In this document: piece by piece, positions 1-8,436 of the stretch
Layout of the letters: each line of letters starts with the position of its first letter
Position numbering within the stretch: position 1 is the first letter of the stretch
Assembly (NCBI RefSeq): GCF_003382275.1
Contig: NZ_QTJX01000002.1
Location: forward strand, 248,001-312,000
From: Flagellimonas nanhaiensis
Lineage (GTDB): Bacteria; Bacteroidota; Bacteroidia; Flavobacteriales; Flavobacteriaceae
DNA: 64,000 nt
Reading direction: 5' to 3'
Position numbers and translations under genes: made by a program
The notes under the pieces: model-generated
Told to the model about the DNA's origin: nothing
What the model saw: only the letters and a program-made list of their open reading frames with translations
Database searches by the model: none

Positions 1-651
1 GCCCGGGTAGTTTCGCAATATTGCAATGTTGTAGCGATTAGGGCTTTTGCAAAACTAAAGGATAAGGCCAAGGACGAAGCCGAAGAGGTCTTGACTGGAT
101 TTGCAAAATACGCCTCGGTTCCGGTAGTGAACATGGAAAGCTCTACGGCCCATCCCTTACAGGCTTTGGCCGATGCCATAACCTTAAAGGAATTCAATAC
201 CAAGATTAATCCCAAAGTGGTGTTATCGTGGGCTCCACACCCCAAAGCCCTGCCCCATGCGGTGGCCAATTCTTTTGTTGAAATGATGAAGCTTCAGAAT
301 GCCAATTTTGTAATTACCCACCCTGAAGGATATGAGCTCAATTCAGAAATAACAAAAGGGTGCACTATTGAACATGATCAAAAAAGGGCGTTGGAAAATG
401 CTGACTTTGTATATGTTAAAAACTGGAGTAGTTATAGCGAGTATGGAAAAGTGCTAAAGCAAGATTCCAGCTGGATGATGACCCAAGCAAAGCTTGGAGG
501 GGCCAAGTTTATGCACTGCCTTCCGGTAAGGCGAAATGTAGTGGTTGAAGATGCTGTTCTTGACGGTGACCAGTCCTTGGTGGTACACCAGGCCAACAAC
601 AGAACATTTTCAGCACAAATTGTATTGAAAAAAATATTGGAATCGTTATGA
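1..651 (+). CDS. argF': N-acetyl/N-succinyl-ornithine carbamoyltransferase, 5' end cut off by window
   Basis: Transfers carbamoyl phosphate to the delta-amine of an N-acylated ornithine, giving acylcitrulline, in the cytoplasmic arginine pathway. The frame is open from base 1 (reading ARVVSQYCNVVAIR), so about the last 216 residues are present and the true start lies outside. The HCLP motif of carbamoyltransferases (bases 514-525), followed by VRR, and ESSTAHPLQALAD (around base 136) mark the family; this wording fits the acyl-ornithine type of Bacteroidota rather than a plain OTCase. The N-terminal residue that separates acetyl- from succinyl-ornithine enzymes is not visible. The stop overlaps the argB start (ATGA). 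An internal TTG at 91 would be a poor start because homology continues upstream. Confidence 0.93.
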   Translation, partial: ARVVSQYCNVVAIRAFAKLKDKAKDEAEEVLTGFAKYASVPVVNMESSTAHPLQALADAITLKEFNTKINPKVVLSWAPHPKALPHAVANSFVEMMKLQNANFVITHPEGYELNSEITKGCTIEHDQKRALENADFVYVKNWSSYSEYGKVLKQDSSWMMTQAKLGGAKFMHCLPVRRNVVVEDAVLDGDQSLVVHQANNRTFSAQIVLKKILESL

Positions 652-1427
652 AACAAAAGCTATCCATAGTAAAAATTGGGGGTAATCTTATTGAAGACCC
701 AAAAGAACTATACTATCTGCTGCACCTCTTTTCAAAAATCAGGGGAAACAAGATATTGGTCCATGGAGGCGGAAAAAAAGCCACGGAAATTGGGGAAGCC
801 CTAGGCATTAAGTCCAAAATGGTGGATGGGAGAAGGATTACGGATGCCCAAAGCCTTGATGTGGCCATTATGGTCTATGGAGGACTGGTAAACAAAAAGA
901 TTGTAGCTCAATTGCAGGCCCTAGGTGTCAATTCGGTAGGTTTGAGCGGAGCAGATGCCAATATCATCAAAGCGTATAAAAGACTGGTCAATGAAGTGGA
1001 TTTTGGTTTTGTTGGCGATGTGGAAAAAGTGAATACCTATAGTATCTTCAAAATATTGCAAGCTGGACTTACCCCTGTTTTTTGTGCCCTGACTCATGAT
1101 GGCAAAGGACAACTGCTCAATACCAATGCGGATACCATAGCTTCTGAAATAGCCATCGGAATGTCGAATCAATTTGACACTACACTCTATTATTGTTTTG
1201 AAAAGAAAGGTGTCCTTAAGGACATTTCCAATGAGAATTCGGTAATTCCCTTTATCAATTCAAAAAAATACGAACGACTTTTGGCCCTTAAAGTCATCAA
1301 CGAGGGCATGCTCCCCAAAATGCACAATTGCTTTAATGCGCTTCGGAACCAAGTCTCCAAGGTCTGCATTGGCGATAGCAGTATGTTTGAGGAAGGCTAC
1401 ACAAATTTTACCACCATAACGCTATGA
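648..1427 (+). CDS. argB: acetylglutamate kinase
   Basis: Phosphorylates N-acetyl-L-glutamate with ATP, the second step of arginine synthesis. The 259-residue length fits the amino-acid kinase family. KIGGN (residues 9-13) and HGGGKK (39-44) form the nucleotide and phosphate-binding loops, and SVGLSGADAN in the middle is typical of ArgB. The start codon overlaps the argF' stop by 4 bases, and its own stop overlaps the argE start in the same ATGA way, so the three genes are probably translationally coupled. The short N-terminus without an extra helix suggests the arginine-insensitive dimeric form, but this is inference. Confidence 0.95.
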   Translation: MKQKLSIVKIGGNLIEDPKELYYLLHLFSKIRGNKILVHGGGKKATEIGEALGIKSKMVDGRRITDAQSLDVAIMVYGGLVNKKIVAQLQALGVNSVGLSGADANIIKAYKRLVNEVDFGFVGDVEKVNTYSIFKILQAGLTPVFCALTHDGKGQLLNTNADTIASEIAIGMSNQFDTTLYYCFEKKGVLKDISNENSVIPFINSKKYERLLALKVINEGMLPKMHNCFNALRNQVSKVCIGDSSMFEEGYTNFTTITL

Positions 1428-2497
1428 AAACTGACCAAAAACAATTAACCCAGAAAGCAATCGAGCTACTACAAGAACTCATTGCTACTCCTTCGTTTTC
1501 CGGGGAAGAGGATAAAACCGGAAACGCCATTGAAACTTGGCTTCAGGATTTTGGTGTTAAAACCAATCGACAGTACAACAATATTTACGCGTTCAACAAA
1601 CATTTTGACGAACGTAAACCCACATTGCTCTTAAATTCCCATCATGATACGGTAAAACCAAATTCTGCCTATACCAAAGACCCTTTTCACCCGCACCTGG
1701 AGGACGGTAAATTATATGGCTTGGGAAGCAATGATGCAGGAGGTTGCCTGGTGTCCCTCTTGGCCACCTTTGTACATTTTTATGAGCAAGAAAATCTTAG
1801 CCATAATATAATTATGGCGGCAACAGGAGAGGAAGAGGACGCTGGAGCCAAAAGCCTGACCGCCCTTTTACCCATCCTTCCAAAAATTGATGTGGCCATT
1901 GTTGGAGAACCCACTTTAATGGATTTGGCCATTGCTGAAAAGGGATTAATCGTTTTTGATGCTGTTGTTGAAGGAACCCCATCCCATGCCGCACATCCCA
2001 ACAATAATAACTCCATCTACAATACCATTGAGGTATTAAAATGGTTCAAGGAGTATTCCTTTGAGAAAGTTTCCAATGTTCTGGGGGAGGTAAAACTTAC
2101 AGTCACCCAAATCAACGCGGGAAACCAGCATAACGTTGTTCCCGCACAGGTAGATCTGGTGGTGGACGTACGGGTCAACGATTGTTATTCCAACAAAGAG
2201 ATTGCCGATATTTTGAACAGCGAGGCTCCTTGTAAAATGACTCCGCGCTCTTTGCGTTTGAACTCATCCGCCATTGACCCAGACCACAGTTTGGTACAAA
2301 GTGGCACCGCTCTAGGAAGAAAGACCTATGGTTCCCCTACATTGTCCGATCAAGCCGCACTTAGCTGCCAATCGGTTAAATTGGGGCCTGGCGATAGCAC
2401 TAGATCGCATTCGGCCGATGAATTTATTTTCGTGAATGAAATTGAAGAGGGAATTGATCTCTATATCCAAATCCTTCAACAATTTTTAAATTCTTAA
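1424..2497 (+). CDS. argE: acetylornithine/acetylcitrulline deacetylase, M20 family
   Basis: A zinc-dependent M20 deacylase of 357 residues. Metal and catalytic motifs are in order: HHD (H73, D75), GSND (D104), GEEE (catalytic and metal Glu 136-137), GEPT (metal Glu near 162), and a C-terminal RSHSADEF segment with the last metal histidine. Because the operon carries an acyl-ornithine carbamoyltransferase, the natural substrate is probably N-acetylcitrulline (or the succinyl form) rather than acetylornithine; this is inferred from context. The start codon overlaps the argB stop (ATGA). Related M20 members include DapE and carboxypeptidases, but position in the arg operon favours ArgE. Confidence 0.9.
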   Translation: MKTDQKQLTQKAIELLQELIATPSFSGEEDKTGNAIETWLQDFGVKTNRQYNNIYAFNKHFDERKPTLLLNSHHDTVKPNSAYTKDPFHPHLEDGKLYGLGSNDAGGCLVSLLATFVHFYEQENLSHNIIMAATGEEEDAGAKSLTALLPILPKIDVAIVGEPTLMDLAIAEKGLIVFDAVVEGTPSHAAHPNNNNSIYNTIEVLKWFKEYSFEKVSNVLGEVKLTVTQINAGNQHNVVPAQVDLVVDVRVNDCYSNKEIADILNSEAPCKMTPRSLRLNSSAIDPDHSLVQSGTALGRKTYGSPTLSDQAALSCQSVKLGPGDSTRSHSADEFIFVNEIEEGIDLYIQILQQFLNS

Positions 2498-2508
2498 TAC
2501 CCGAAGAG

Positions 2509-2910
2509 ATGTCAGGAGAAACCGATTTACAAAAACTGTTGGCCCAAATGGAACCTCAGCTCCATGAGAAGGAGTATGTTTTTGTTCATGTGAATAAAAC
2601 TCTTCCGATTAAGTTTGAAGAGATTCAGGGCATGTTCAAAGAGAAAGAGGGCACTACCCTCATCCTAAAAAAAGAACTGGCCGAAGATCTAAAATTGGAC
2701 TATGACTACGTAGCATCTTGTATCACTTTAGCAGTGCATTCCTCTTTGGAGGCTGTAGGACTTACCGCAGCCTTCTCCACGGCTTTGGCCAACAACAATA
2801 TTAGCTGCAATGTGATTGCGGCTTACTTTCATGACCATATTTTTGTGGATAAACACGATGCCACTAGGGCCATGGAAGTTTTATCAACATTATCTAACGC
2901 TAACAACTAA
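2509..2910 (+). CDS. ACT-domain protein in arginine operon
   Basis: A 133-residue soluble protein resembling the paired ACT-like fold (ACT_3/ACT_7, DUF2241-type). The C-terminal half has the alternating strand/helix pattern of a ligand-binding ACT domain (ITLAVHSSLEAVGLTAAFS, then NNISCNVIAAYFHDHIFV). ACT domains commonly bind amino acids, so a small regulatory or sensing role for arginine or an intermediate is plausible, but no catalytic residues are visible and no function is established. It sits 11 bases after argE and 3 bases before argH, so it is clearly part of the operon. Confidence 0.8.
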   Translation: MSGETDLQKLLAQMEPQLHEKEYVFVHVNKTLPIKFEEIQGMFKEKEGTTLILKKELAEDLKLDYDYVASCITLAVHSSLEAVGLTAAFSTALANNNISCNVIAAYFHDHIFVDKHDATRAMEVLSTLSNANN

Positions 2911-2913
2911 CAA

Positions 2914-4197
2914 ATGAAACTCTGGGACAAAGGATTTAGCACCGATAAAAAAATAGACCATTTTACCGTAGGTAACGACCGGGAATTGGATTTACTTTTG
3001 GCAAAATATGACGTAGTGGCCTCCAAGGCCCATGCCAAAATGTTAGGTAAGGTTGGGTTATTGACCGAAACCGAGGCCCAAGATTTGGTCAAGGAACTGG
3101 ACGTCATTTCCAAATCCATTGAAAAGGGCGAATTCACCATTGAGCAGGATTTTGAGGACATGCATTCCAAAATTGAGTTTTTGCTCACCGAAAAATTGGG
3201 AGATACCGGAAAGAAAATCCATACTGCGAGATCCCGGAACGACCAGGTATTGGTGGCTATGCAACTTTACCTGAAAGACGAGCTCTCGGCCATCAAAAGT
3301 GAAGTGAAAGCACTCTTTGATCTATTACTTCAACTTGCTGACGAGCACAAAGCTGTTCTGCTACCCGGATATACCCATTTGCAAATTGCCATGCCCTCTT
3401 CGTTTGGACTTTGGTTTTCGGCTTATGCAGAAAGCTTGGTAGATGATCTGTACTTTGTACAGGCCGCTTACAAAATTGTGGACCAAAACCCTTTGGGAAG
3501 TGCGGCTGGCTACGGAAGTTCCTTTCCAATCGACAGGAGTTTTACCACAGCTGAAATGGGTTTTGAAACCCAAAAATATAATGTGGTAGCCGCCCAAATG
3601 GGACGGGGAAAGACGGAGAAGGCTACAGCTTTTGGTATCTCCAGTGTTGCTGCCACACTCTCTAAAATGGCGATGGACATTTGCCTGTATATGAGTCAAA
3701 ATTTTGATTTTATCTCCTTTCCCAATGAATTGACCACGGGGAGCAGTATTATGCCGCACAAGAAAAACCCGGATGTTTTTGAGCTCATCAGGGCCAAGTG
3801 TAACAAAATTCAGGCTGTGCCCAATCAGTTGACCTTGATCACCAATAACCTGCCCAGTGGCTACCACCGGGATCTGCAATTGGTGAAAGAGGTAATCATC
3901 CCAGCCATCCAGGATACAAAAGCCTGTCTGGAACTCATGACTTTCAGCTTAAAGGAAGTCCAAGTGAACACTACAATTTTGGAGGATCCTAAATACGATT
4001 ACCTCTTTAGTGTAGATACCCTCAACGAACTGGTAAAAAGTGGAATGCCCTTTAGGGATGCCTATAAAACCATGGGCAAAGCCATTGAAAATGGCACATT
4101 TAAACCCAAAAAGGATATTGAGCATACCCATGAGGGCAGTTTGGGCAATTTATGTTTAGAGGAAATCCGGCAAAAGATGGGGCAAGTGTTGGCCTAA
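2914..4197 (+). CDS. argH: argininosuccinate lyase
   Basis: Cleaves argininosuccinate to arginine and fumarate, the last step of the pathway. The 427 residues match the fumarase/aspartase superfamily in three helical domains. The signature loop GSSIMPHKKNPDVFE (about residues 281-295) carries the catalytic serine. HTARSRNDQVLVAM (about residues 103-116) and GYTHLQIAMPSSFG near residue 150 are further conserved ASL segments. It begins 3 bases after the ACT gene and ends the arginine run; no clear hairpin terminator follows. Confidence 0.96.
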   Translation: MKLWDKGFSTDKKIDHFTVGNDRELDLLLAKYDVVASKAHAKMLGKVGLLTETEAQDLVKELDVISKSIEKGEFTIEQDFEDMHSKIEFLLTEKLGDTGKKIHTARSRNDQVLVAMQLYLKDELSAIKSEVKALFDLLLQLADEHKAVLLPGYTHLQIAMPSSFGLWFSAYAESLVDDLYFVQAAYKIVDQNPLGSAAGYGSSFPIDRSFTTAEMGFETQKYNVVAAQMGRGKTEKATAFGISSVAATLSKMAMDICLYMSQNFDFISFPNELTTGSSIMPHKKNPDVFELIRAKCNKIQAVPNQLTLITNNLPSGYHRDLQLVKEVIIPAIQDTKACLELMTFSLKEVQVNTTILEDPKYDYLFSVDTLNELVKSGMPFRDAYKTMGKAIENGTFKPKKDIEHTHEGSLGNLCLEEIRQKMGQVLA

Positions 4198-4482
4198 AAG
4201 ATTTATCTCCATTTTGGTCAATTTACATGCTATGCTCATCAATTCTAGGTAGATATTTGAGTCAAAAATGACAAGTACACCCTTGAACTCATCATTTTCT
4301 ATTTGGTTAACTGTCAAAAAACTTTGAACGTGGTCTTTGAATACCAAAGTAAGAATCCATCAATCCATAGGCTCTATCCGTCAATTCTGAGCCCATATTT
4401 GGCTATTTTTTTTTGAATATCGTCTCGAACACTAAAATTTTTTAACAACATCCAACCAAATTTCATCTAATATCACTTCATT
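4198..4482. other. intergenic gap after argH
   Basis: About 285 AT-rich bases between the arginine operon and the reductase gene. I see no RNA gene, no strong terminator hairpin and no convincing coding frame. The promoter of the next gene probably lies in its last 80 bases, but I cannot place it reliably. Confidence 0.4.
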
Positions 4483-5064
4483 ATGACAGCTCAAAAAAAC
4501 AGCATACAAACGGGACAAATTATCTATTACGTAGCGAGCTCCCTTGACGGATACATTTCAGGTAAGAATGATGACATTAGTCAATTTATTTTACAAGGTG
4601 AAGGTGTGGAAAAGTATCAGTCAGATATTGCAAAGCTGGGCACTGTTCTCATGGGAAGAAAAACCTATGAGTTTGGTTATCAATATGGACTTGAGCCCGG
4701 ACAGCCCGCATATCCCAATATGGAAAACTATATTTTTTCAGATTCATTAAAGGTTGACACGCTTTCGGACAAGGTTCATATTGAAAAAATGAATATCCAA
4801 AGAATTAGGGAAATAAAGAATTGTTCTACCTCAGATATTTATTTATGTGGAGGAGGCCAATTTGCAGGATGGCTTTTGGAAAATGGATTGATAGATCAAT
4901 TAAAAATTAAGCTAAACCCTATTATTCTTGGAGAAGGAACCAGGTTATTTGGAAATTCAACCGCAAAAGCTTATTGGAACCTTTTGGAAAAGGAATCTTT
5001 TAACGATGGTCTTGAAATACTAACTTATGAGGCAAAAGCAAATCCATCAGCTTTAAGTCTGTAA
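4483..5064 (+). CDS. RibD C-terminal/DHFR-like reductase
   Basis: A 193-residue protein of the dihydrofolate-reductase-like family (RibD_C), which binds NADPH. Visible hallmarks are the opening strand YYVASSLDGYIS (about residues 15-26), VLMGRKTYEFG (about 56-66), LCGGGQFAGWLLENGLID in the C-terminal half and PIILGEGTRLF. It resembles the stand-alone YyaP/YwjB-type proteins of unknown substrate rather than true folate DHFR or bifunctional RibD, since no deaminase domain is present. It stands alone before a strong palindrome (5094-5124) that may end its transcript. Confidence 0.85.
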   Translation: MTAQKNSIQTGQIIYYVASSLDGYISGKNDDISQFILQGEGVEKYQSDIAKLGTVLMGRKTYEFGYQYGLEPGQPAYPNMENYIFSDSLKVDTLSDKVHIEKMNIQRIREIKNCSTSDIYLCGGGQFAGWLLENGLIDQLKIKLNPIILGEGTRLFGNSTAKAYWNLLEKESFNDGLEILTYEAKANPSALSL

Positions 5065-5093
5065 AATTTTTCCGAAATTCACTTCCCTGTACC

Positions 5094-5124
5094 GAGCTCT
5101 ATTCTGCATTGCAGAATAGAGCTC
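5094..5124. terminator. perfect 31-bp palindrome, possible terminator or operator
   Basis: Two 15-base arms (GAGCTCTATTCTGCA and its exact complement) flank a single central T. Folded as RNA it gives at least a 14-bp stem with a 3-nt loop. It lies 29 bases after the reductase stop and 50 bases before the probable beta-lactamase start. There is no U-run directly after it, so a terminator is likely but a binding site is not excluded. Confidence 0.6.
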
Positions 5125-5174
5125 ATCAAAAAACAATTCATCCCCTATTAGTTACCAAACAAAAGAAAATCAAA

Positions 5175-6074
5175 GTGAAAAAAACACCTCTTGCACTCCT
5201 GGTCCTCTTCATATTCTTCACAGAAGGATATGCCCAAGAAATTGAAACCTTAAAACTGAAAATTGAGGATGTTATAAATTCCAAAAAAGCAGTTGTCGGG
5301 GTTGCAATCAACGGGATGGAGCCTAAAGACACTCTGAGTATCAACGGTCAAGGACACTTTCCAATGCAGAGCGTGTTCAAGTTTCCAATTGCATTGACCA
5401 TTTTATCCGAAATAGATAAAGGCAACCTTTCTCTTGACCAAAAAATTGAAATCAAGAAAAGTGAGTTGTTACCTGGACTATGGAGTCCAATCCGAGAAAA
5501 GCATCCAGAGGGAGGCATATTTACCATTGCTGAGATCATTGAATACACTGTCGCTTTAAGTGATAATGTTGGCTGTGATGCTTTGTTGAGGCTACTTGGG
5601 GAACCGCAGGCTGTTGAAAATTACTTTTCGAGTCTTGGCTTTAAGGATTTTGCCGTTAAAATCAATGAAGAAACCATGCAAGGTAATTGGGACTTACAGT
5701 TTCTAAATTGGACAACTCCAAAAGAAGCCAACAAAATATTGGCAGCATTCTATGAAAACAAAAATGGTTTACTTTCTAAAGAAAGCTATGATTTCATATG
5801 GAATATAATGAAGGGAACCAAAACTGGTAAAAACAGATTAAGGGGGCAGTTACCCGAAGAAACAATAGTTGCGCATAAAACGGGATGGTCAGGAAAGCAT
5901 AAAGAAACGGGCATAACTGCTGCGGTAAATAATATCGGAATTGTTTTCTTACCAAATGGAGAATACTTTGCCATAAGCGTTTTTGTCTCAGAATCACCGG
6001 AAGATTTTGAAACCAACGAGAAAATAATCGCTGATATTTCCAAAGCAGCTTGGGATTATTTCATAGACAAGTAG
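5175..6074 (+). CDS. class A beta-lactamase, subclass A2 (PER-like)
   Basis: A secreted serine beta-lactamase that would hydrolyse beta-lactams in the periplasm. The GTG at 5175 gives MKKTPLALLV followed by a hydrophobic core and cleavage near GYA-QE, an ideal signal peptide; there is no ATG, and the upstream TTG (5109) lies inside the palindrome. With this start (299 residues) the motifs are SVFK (66-69), SDN (129-131), NEE holding the Glu166 equivalent (near 165), and KTG (235-237). FPMQSVFK, SDNV.CD, NEE..M and LRGQLP..T.VAHKTG resemble the PER/CfxA-type A2 group. The residue after KTG is Trp (KTGWSG) where PER-type enzymes have Thr, which may change the substrate range. Confidence 0.9.
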   Translation: MKKTPLALLVLFIFFTEGYAQEIETLKLKIEDVINSKKAVVGVAINGMEPKDTLSINGQGHFPMQSVFKFPIALTILSEIDKGNLSLDQKIEIKKSELLPGLWSPIREKHPEGGIFTIAEIIEYTVALSDNVGCDALLRLLGEPQAVENYFSSLGFKDFAVKINEETMQGNWDLQFLNWTTPKEANKILAAFYENKNGLLSKESYDFIWNIMKGTKTGKNRLRGQLPEETIVAHKTGWSGKHKETGITAAVNNIGIVFLPNGEYFAISVFVSESPEDFETNEKIIADISKAAWDYFIDK

Positions 6075-6102
6075 CTATAATTGCCTTAAACTAATATTGA
6101 CA

Positions 6103-6639
6103 ATGTCCCAACTTCTTAGATATAGAAAGAAATTAAACTTGACACAAGAGCAGTTAGCTGAAAAGGCAAATATTTCCGTGAGAACGATTCAACGTATTGA
6201 AGCTGGACAAGAAATCAAGGGACACACACTGGAAGTTTTATCAAATGTTTTGGAAATCAGCAAAGAAAAACTACTCGCAGGTGTAGAACAAAAAGAAGTC
6301 AATATACGCTTGATTAAATTAATAAATCTATCCTCCTTAATACTTCTTATTTTGCCTTTTGGAAGCATTCTCCTTCCCGTAATCATAATGTACTGGAAAA
6401 AAGAAGTGAATTCTATCACCAAACAAATAGTTACCATTCAAATTATGTGGACCTTGTTGTTTCCCATTATTGTAATGATCGCTGTCTTTCTTAGTAAATG
6501 GCTTTCAATAGGAAATCAAATAGTTCCAATAACAATGCTTTTTCTATTATTGGTCAATGTGTTTATTATAGTACGTAATACTGCTGAAATTGATAAAAAC
6601 CAAAGGCTTCTTATCAAACTCAATTTCAGTATATTATAG
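6103..6639 (+). CDS. XRE-family regulator with membrane segments
   Basis: A 178-residue protein with an N-terminal Cro/C1-type helix-turn-helix (residues about 4-58; LTQEQLAEKANISVRTIQRI) followed by three hydrophobic segments (about 72-98, 107-132, 139-156). Such membrane-bound XRE proteins are common in Flavobacteriia; their ligands are mostly unknown. The ATG at 6103 is preferred over the TTG two codons earlier. It lies 28 bases downstream of the beta-lactamase and may share its transcript. A role in controlling the adjacent serine hydrolases is only a guess from position. Confidence 0.85.
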   Translation: MSQLLRYRKKLNLTQEQLAEKANISVRTIQRIEAGQEIKGHTLEVLSNVLEISKEKLLAGVEQKEVNIRLIKLINLSSLILLILPFGSILLPVIIMYWKKEVNSITKQIVTIQIMWTLLFPIIVMIAVFLSKWLSIGNQIVPITMLFLLLVNVFIIVRNTAEIDKNQRLLIKLNFSIL

Positions 6640-6740
6640 TCATTGTCGGTTTATTGGCATGTTTTTGTCGGGTTAATCAAGAGCTCTTTTCACTGATTGA
6701 AAAGTAGTTTTACCTCGCAATGAAACATAACTAGAAAACC

Positions 6741-7784
6741 ATGAAAAAGCATCTACTTTATTTACTCCTCCAATTCATTTCAGTACAACTTACTGCTCAA
6801 ATTGAAAACAAATCAGAAATAAACGAATGGTTGGTGGAGAACAACGTTCCTGTTTTGGGTTTGGGCATGATCAACAATGGTAAACTAAGCCGAATTCAAG
6901 TGTATGGTGACCTTAATCCCAAAGAGAAAGCACCCCACAACACTATTTTCAACGTTGCTTCATTAACAAAACCAATTACAGCAATAGTTGCCTTGAAGTT
7001 AATCAGCCAAGGTAAATGGGATCTGGATGAACCTATATCCAAATACTGGATCGATCCCGACGTCAAAAACGATCCTCGGAAAGAATTACTTACGACAAGA
7101 CATATTTTAAGCCATCAAACCGGATTTCCAAATTGGAGAGGTGAAAAATTAGAATTTATGTTTACTCCAGGAACACAATACCAATACTCTGGTGAAGGTT
7201 TTGAATATCTGAGGAAGGCATTAGAAAAAAAATTCGAAAAAAGGCTAAATGAGATAGCTTCAGAACTCATCTTTGAGCCTTTAAAAATGCATGATACTAA
7301 ATACATCTGGGACAAAAACACAGATGAATCGAGGGTAGCCTTAGGTTTTGACGTTGATGGAAATAATTACGAACTATATAAAAGAAAAACTGAAAACGCA
7401 GCTGATGATCTATTGACAACCATTAAAGATTATGGTACTTTCTTAGTCAGTGTAATGGAAGGAAAAGGGCTTTCCAAAAACATTTTAACCCAACTGCATT
7501 CAAATCAAGTGGCTTCAAAAAATGGCAAACATTTTACATTGGGATTTGAGAAATATGACTTCAAGGATGGAAATTATGCCTTATCACATGGAGGCGCCGA
7601 CAAAGGAGCTCAAGTGGTTGTATTCATCTTTCCCAAAACCGGGCAAGGAATACTCATTTTCACAAACGTAGATGATGGATACAAAGTTTTTGAAAAACTT
7701 TTAATTGACCATATAGGTGAGTATGGAAGAGAAATCATCCAAATTGAAACTGGGAAAGAACCTCAATATGGTAATAAAAATTAG
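6741..7784 (+). CDS. class C beta-lactamase-like serine hydrolase
   Basis: A 347-residue exported protein of the beta-lactamase/DD-peptidase (Pfam Beta-lactamase, AmpC/EstB-like) fold. A signal peptide covers residues 1-20 (cleavage near LTA-QI). Motifs are SLTK (74-77, catalytic Ser and Lys), YSG (149-151, in place of the YxN of true AmpC) and SHGG (282-285, in place of KTG). These replacements point to an esterase, peptidase or D-aminoacylase-like hydrolase rather than an efficient lactamase. It begins about 100 bases after the XRE gene on the same strand. Confidence 0.88.
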   Translation: MKKHLLYLLLQFISVQLTAQIENKSEINEWLVENNVPVLGLGMINNGKLSRIQVYGDLNPKEKAPHNTIFNVASLTKPITAIVALKLISQGKWDLDEPISKYWIDPDVKNDPRKELLTTRHILSHQTGFPNWRGEKLEFMFTPGTQYQYSGEGFEYLRKALEKKFEKRLNEIASELIFEPLKMHDTKYIWDKNTDESRVALGFDVDGNNYELYKRKTENAADDLLTTIKDYGTFLVSVMEGKGLSKNILTQLHSNQVASKNGKHFTLGFEKYDFKDGNYALSHGGADKGAQVVVFIFPKTGQGILIFTNVDDGYKVFEKLLIDHIGEYGREIIQIETGKEPQYGNKN

Positions 7785-8045
7785 AATAGGTTACGTATAA
7801 AAAGGCTTTTATTATTGGTTTTCCATCTAACCCTTTAGTGGATAGGTAAAACCGAAATGTTAAAGCTGTTAAAGATGGATATCGAAAAGGTTGTGCACAT
7901 CTGGTTAAGATTTAAGATAAAACCTTGACTGGAAAAACTTCTGGAAACAAATATCAAAATTCAATCATTCTACTTTTATTGTTATTCAAATTTTTCACGA
8001 ACTTCACCTTACATAGTTGATAGATAATTAAAGATTAGAAATTAC

Positions 8046-8294
8046 ATGACAATGGGCAAAACTGACAAACAGTGTTTCAATTGTGGTAAGGAAGGAGGCG
8101 AATTTTTTGGTTTCATAATCTGTGAAAAATGTAAATCCAAATTGAGATTGTTTACGGAAGGTACTGTACAAGGTTATCTAGAAAAAGACCCGATTGGCTT
8201 CCCAAAAGATATTGATAGAAGATTGGAATTACTGGACAAGGATTACGTCAAAAAGAAAATTAAACTTTTACATATCAAAAGCATCATTAATTAA
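8046..8294 (+). CDS. small zinc-ribbon protein, unknown function
   Basis: An 82-residue protein with two Cys pairs, C10-x2-C13 and C26-x2-C29, forming a probable zinc ribbon (QCFNCGKEGG, IICEKCKSKL), followed by a charged, lysine-rich tail. I do not recognise a named family. Two in-frame ATGs lie at 8046 and 8052, and either may be used. It stands alone, with about 260 bases of AT-rich sequence without features before it (7785-8045) and about 140 after it. Possible roles are nucleic acid or protein binding. Confidence 0.6.
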   Translation: MTMGKTDKQCFNCGKEGGEFFGFIICEKCKSKLRLFTEGTVQGYLEKDPIGFPKDIDRRLELLDKDYVKKKIKLLHIKSIIN

Positions 8295-8436
8295 TGACGG
8301 AGTGCATTTACACATCATTCCGCATTGAAGCCGTAGCCAAAATCCAAATCCTTCAATCAAGGTCATCTTCCCTTGTTTTAAGGCCTAAATTCCCGAACTT
8401 TGTTTATTGCCAGCAACAATACAGTCAACATTTTTC

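Noticed and set aside
3361-3879. 172-codon frame antisense to argH
   Set aside because: It mirrors the strongly conserved argH coding sequence and has no plausible protein features.
4156-4347. 63-codon minus-strand frame overlapping the end of argH and the following gap
   Set aside because: It shares bases with the conserved argH C-terminus, has no recognisable domain and no good upstream signal; a gene remnant is possible but cannot be supported.
6741-7784. Calling the second hydrolase an AmpC beta-lactamase
   Set aside because: The YxN box is YSG and the KTG box is HGG, which fits esterase/peptidase relatives better.
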